Source: Rhexocercosporidium sp. MPI-PUGE-AT-0058 (Eukaryota; Ascomycota; Leotiomycetes; Helotiales). From it: a stretch of DNA of 64,000 nt. The position numbers and the translations under genes are program-made. Location of the stretch: assembly GCA_020746875.1 (NCBI GenBank), contig JAGTJL010000006.1, positions 2,728,001 to 2,792,000 on the forward strand, written 5' to 3'. Of this stretch, positions 62,139-64,000 are shown one piece after another (position 1 is the first letter of the stretch; the number at the start of each line of letters is the position of its first letter). Below the pieces are notes generated by a model. It was not told the origin of the DNA and searched no databases. It saw only the letters and a list, made by a program, of their open reading frames with translations.

Positions 62139-62328
62139 TATAATAATTATTAACACGCTAAGGTAATTATAGCATAATAGAATAGCTAAAGAAGCGCTAT
62201 AGACTCGCTGGTGATATTTGAATTTATATAAAAGCTAATTGCTAAGGAGGGAAGATTACCTCTTCCCCCTCACTGTCTTTATGAGGGCAGTGATTACGCA
62301 ATCAGCGCTAAGGGCACAGACCATTACA
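62139..62328 (-). repeat. Gypsy LTR (5' copy)
   Basis: A 190-bp partner of 55371-55560. Its right end keeps CATTACA, while its left end has decayed to TATAATAATTATT. The two copies thus preserve opposite ends. Confidence 0.93.
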
Positions 62329-62333
62329 ACAGC

Positions 62334-63050
62334 TCTCAATCAACCAACGTCTTTCGACGTTGCGAAACTGCCGTAAAACGTGCGAAATGTGGTTCTCGAG
62401 GTCTCATGATAAGTATGTAAATTATCGCTCAGAACTAATGCTACACCCCCAACCTATTTTCGATCACATTCGTGAGATCCCCTGCTTCAGTCTTGGGCCA
62501 CCTCAAGTATTAAACCGAGGTCTTCCAACGCCACACAACAGCCGCAACTGATGCGAAAACCTGAAATCATGATCTAAATATAGTTTCTACCCTTTTAATA
62601 ATTACCATCCTCTTCACACTTGTTTCGATGCAGTGAGGATGGCTTGGTGCTTTGGTGACGGGTTTATCTCTGAGGAACGAAACTGTTCGACACTACAAAA
62701 CATCCGCGACTGATGCGAAAACCCGAGTTCAGGATTTAGTTGTAGTCTTCGTCCCTTGCAGCAAATTCCATCTCTTTCGCACTGGTTTCGCTGCGGTAAA
62801 GTCAAATCTGAGCTTTTAGTATCGATCTCATTTCCGATAGAACACAATCATTTCAAGACTGCGAGGAGTTCACTGTTCATGCGAAAGCCGGGTTTCGGTC
62901 TCCACTTATAATATCCTTCAATCTTGAAAAGTAATATTCCCTTAGTACTGACTTCGATGCAGTGAAGAGAAACATTTTCCTTGTATCATTGATCGCAATT
63001 CATCTATCTAAAGATCCCAGGGTCTTCGTGCATGCCCTGTATGAACACAC
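62334..63050. repeat. tandem repeat array, ~163-bp period (right part)
   Basis: Continuation of the array left of the Gypsy element. The (G/C)ATGCGAAA(A/G)CC motif occurs at 62549, 62711 and 62878, with weaker forms near 62360 and 63028. Between them GCAC/TGACTTCGATGCAGTGA-like segments recur. The array stops within about 10 bp of the stop codon of the next gene. Confidence 0.78.
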
Positions 63051-63060
63051 TCTTGCTCTT

Positions 63061-64000
63061 TTAAGAACCAGCAGCCAAAAATAAAGAGTCGATGAGACTG
63101 CTCTTCGCCTTTCCAAGCTCCAGTACACTCACTATCTCATCATCAATATTGTCGAAGAAGCGAGCTTTATCCCACGTAGGTTTCCACCCTAACTTGAAAG
63201 CATTGTCCGCAATAATGTTCGCGCTGAGATTTGGATCAGCCGTCATAGCTCTCTCTATCACGCAACGAGTACTTACCTCGAGTTGAAGAATATGTCAACG
63301 AACATTGCTGGCACGCCTGTTGCCTCCGCAGCTGCCTCGTCGCTTGTCCATACCTGTGTCTCTGAACTTGCCACTAGCCCACGGGCTTTCATTGCAGCCG
63401 CGAGACGGTCCAGTGTCTCCCACCGTGACATTTCGTGGGCGATCGCGACATAATAGCCGTGCATTCCATTGGGAATGAGAGCTCCAGATCCTTCAAGGAT
63501 ATTCTTGACAATCAGTCCGTATAGGTTTGTTAAGTCGGAGATGTGTACACCTGCAGATTTCTAAGAGAGAGTTTAGTATTGAGTTGAACCTTTTGGAGGT
63601 TTACTTACTCCATCCTCGGGGAATTTGGAGACAGATTTCTGCTTGATGCTGGCTTGTACAGTGATTGGGAATATCACGGAGAGTTGGTTCCATTTCCCTG
63701 TACCTTTCCCGTCTGAAGTGAATGGTTAGTCTAAGTGATATTCGAAATGTATCGAAGGGTCCTTACAAACTGTGCAAGGGACAACTATGAAGCTGGCTAT
63801 TCCCAGGGCTTTGGCAGCTTCAGTGATATCAACGTCATTCTTTGAGAAGTTAGAGTCAATGTCTCGGACGAGAAAGGTTAATCTTACCTTTCGGAGAGCG
63901 AATGATTCCGCCAATTGCTTCTCGGTCTCAAATATTGAATCGGAATCTTTCATATCGCCTTCTGGCCAGCCAGTCTTTGGTAGGAATGCACTCAACCCCG
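63061..64000 (-). CDS. NAD(P)-binding epimerase/NmrA-like protein, 3' part
   Basis: This is the C-terminal part of a short-chain, NAD(P)-binding Rossmann protein of the fungal nucleoside-diphosphate-sugar-epimerase-like group; the N-terminal half lies beyond the window edge. Several small exons are inferred, among them 63888 to the window edge, then from 63839 downward, with further junctions near 63768/63715, 63609/63560 and 63285/63258. Recognisable pieces are ALGIASFIVVPCTVYGKGTG (the segment after the active-site Tyr/Lys region in this group), GVHISDLTNLYGLIVKNIL, and NGYF-like MHGYYVAIAHEMSRWETL. A helical end follows, with stop TAA at 63061-63063. The 48-bp intron at 63840-63887 contains no stop, so retention would keep frame. 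Substrate unknown. Confidence 0.8.

Larger units (their letters stand above)
55366..62333 (-). mobile_element. Ty3/Gypsy LTR retrotransposon, RIP-decayed
   Basis: The element is 55371-62328 (6958 bp), with two 190-bp LTRs whose ends form the inverted repeat TGTAAT...ATTACA. A perfect 5-bp target duplication, ACAGC, lies at 55366-55370 and 62329-62333. It reads on the minus strand. A zinc-knuckle remnant is found near 61020-61050 (Cys residues now Tyr). A reverse-transcriptase remnant lies near 59820-60190, with LRLYVDYKALN, KDRYSLPLI, YQVMPFGLFNAPA and YFNNILIY in place of the active-site Y-x-D-D type motif. A purine-rich AAGAAAAGAGAT tract precedes the 3' LTR. The body is extremely AT-rich with stops throughout. 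LTR differences look like transitions only. It was inserted inside the 163-bp tandem array. Confidence 0.92.

Noticed and set aside
1..64000. tRNA, rRNA and CRISPR features
   Set aside because: No cloverleaf with B-box-like GGTTCGA..CC, no rRNA-like stretch and no short evenly spaced identical repeats were recognised; the tandem repeats have long diverged units without spacers.

Overview
This window looks like nuclear DNA of a filamentous ascomycete (Pezizomycotina). Genes carry short GT..CTAAC-like..AG introns of about 50-110 bp. The gene families (PTR2, sugar porter, Zn2Cys6 factor, 2EXR, fungal MscS with EF-hand) are fungal. Long AT-rich transposon islands show C-to-T/G-to-A decay of the kind left by repeat-induced point mutation (RIP). 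A Leotiomycete is my guess from protein flavour only. No rRNA, tRNA or CRISPR was seen.

Layout. 1.3-3.3 kb: intact PTR2 peptide transporter (+). 3.7-5.5 kb: a small secreted, probably GPI-anchored protein and a dead tandem copy. 6.1-8.6 kb: eight-exon sugar porter (-). 8.6-11.8 kb: no gene seen. 11.8-12.9 kb: 2EXR protein (+). 14.0-15.8 kb: broken membrane-protein gene (-). 17.0-19.2 kb: MscS-type channel with EF-hand (+), ending 20 bp from a secreted carboxylesterase (-, 19.2-21.2 kb). 22.9-24.0 kb: RIP-decayed Tc1/mariner relic. 25.2-28.5 kb: 1060-residue protein of unknown function (-). 29.9-31.6 kb: decayed pseudogene (+). 31.9-39.9 kb: a secreted SGNH-hydrolase/fibronectin-III gene (-), carrying one internal stop and split by a 5.1-kb Copia element that landed on a 5' splice site. 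41.1-41.9 kb: divergent tandem repeat of about 165 bp. 42.8-44.6 kb: broken gene (+). 45.6-52.3 kb: a possible catabolic mini-cluster made of an anion:cation symporter (-), a divergent PEP-mutase/isocitrate-lyase-family enzyme (+), and a Zn2Cys6 regulator (-) with a frameshift. 53.9-63.0 kb: a second tandem array of about 163 bp, split by a 7.0-kb Gypsy element with 190-bp LTRs and a perfect 5-bp target duplication. 63.1 kb to the end: 3' part of an NAD(P)-binding epimerase-like gene (-).

The main theme is a contrast. About half the genes are clean over 300-1000 codons. At least six others carry nonsense codons, all explicable by a single C:G-to-T:A transition, and/or one-base changes in homopolymer runs. 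This suggests real local pseudogenization, possibly RIP leaking from the repeats, rather than uniformly poor sequence. All exon boundaries were inferred by eye from splice consensus and reading phase; no alignment or database search was possible.
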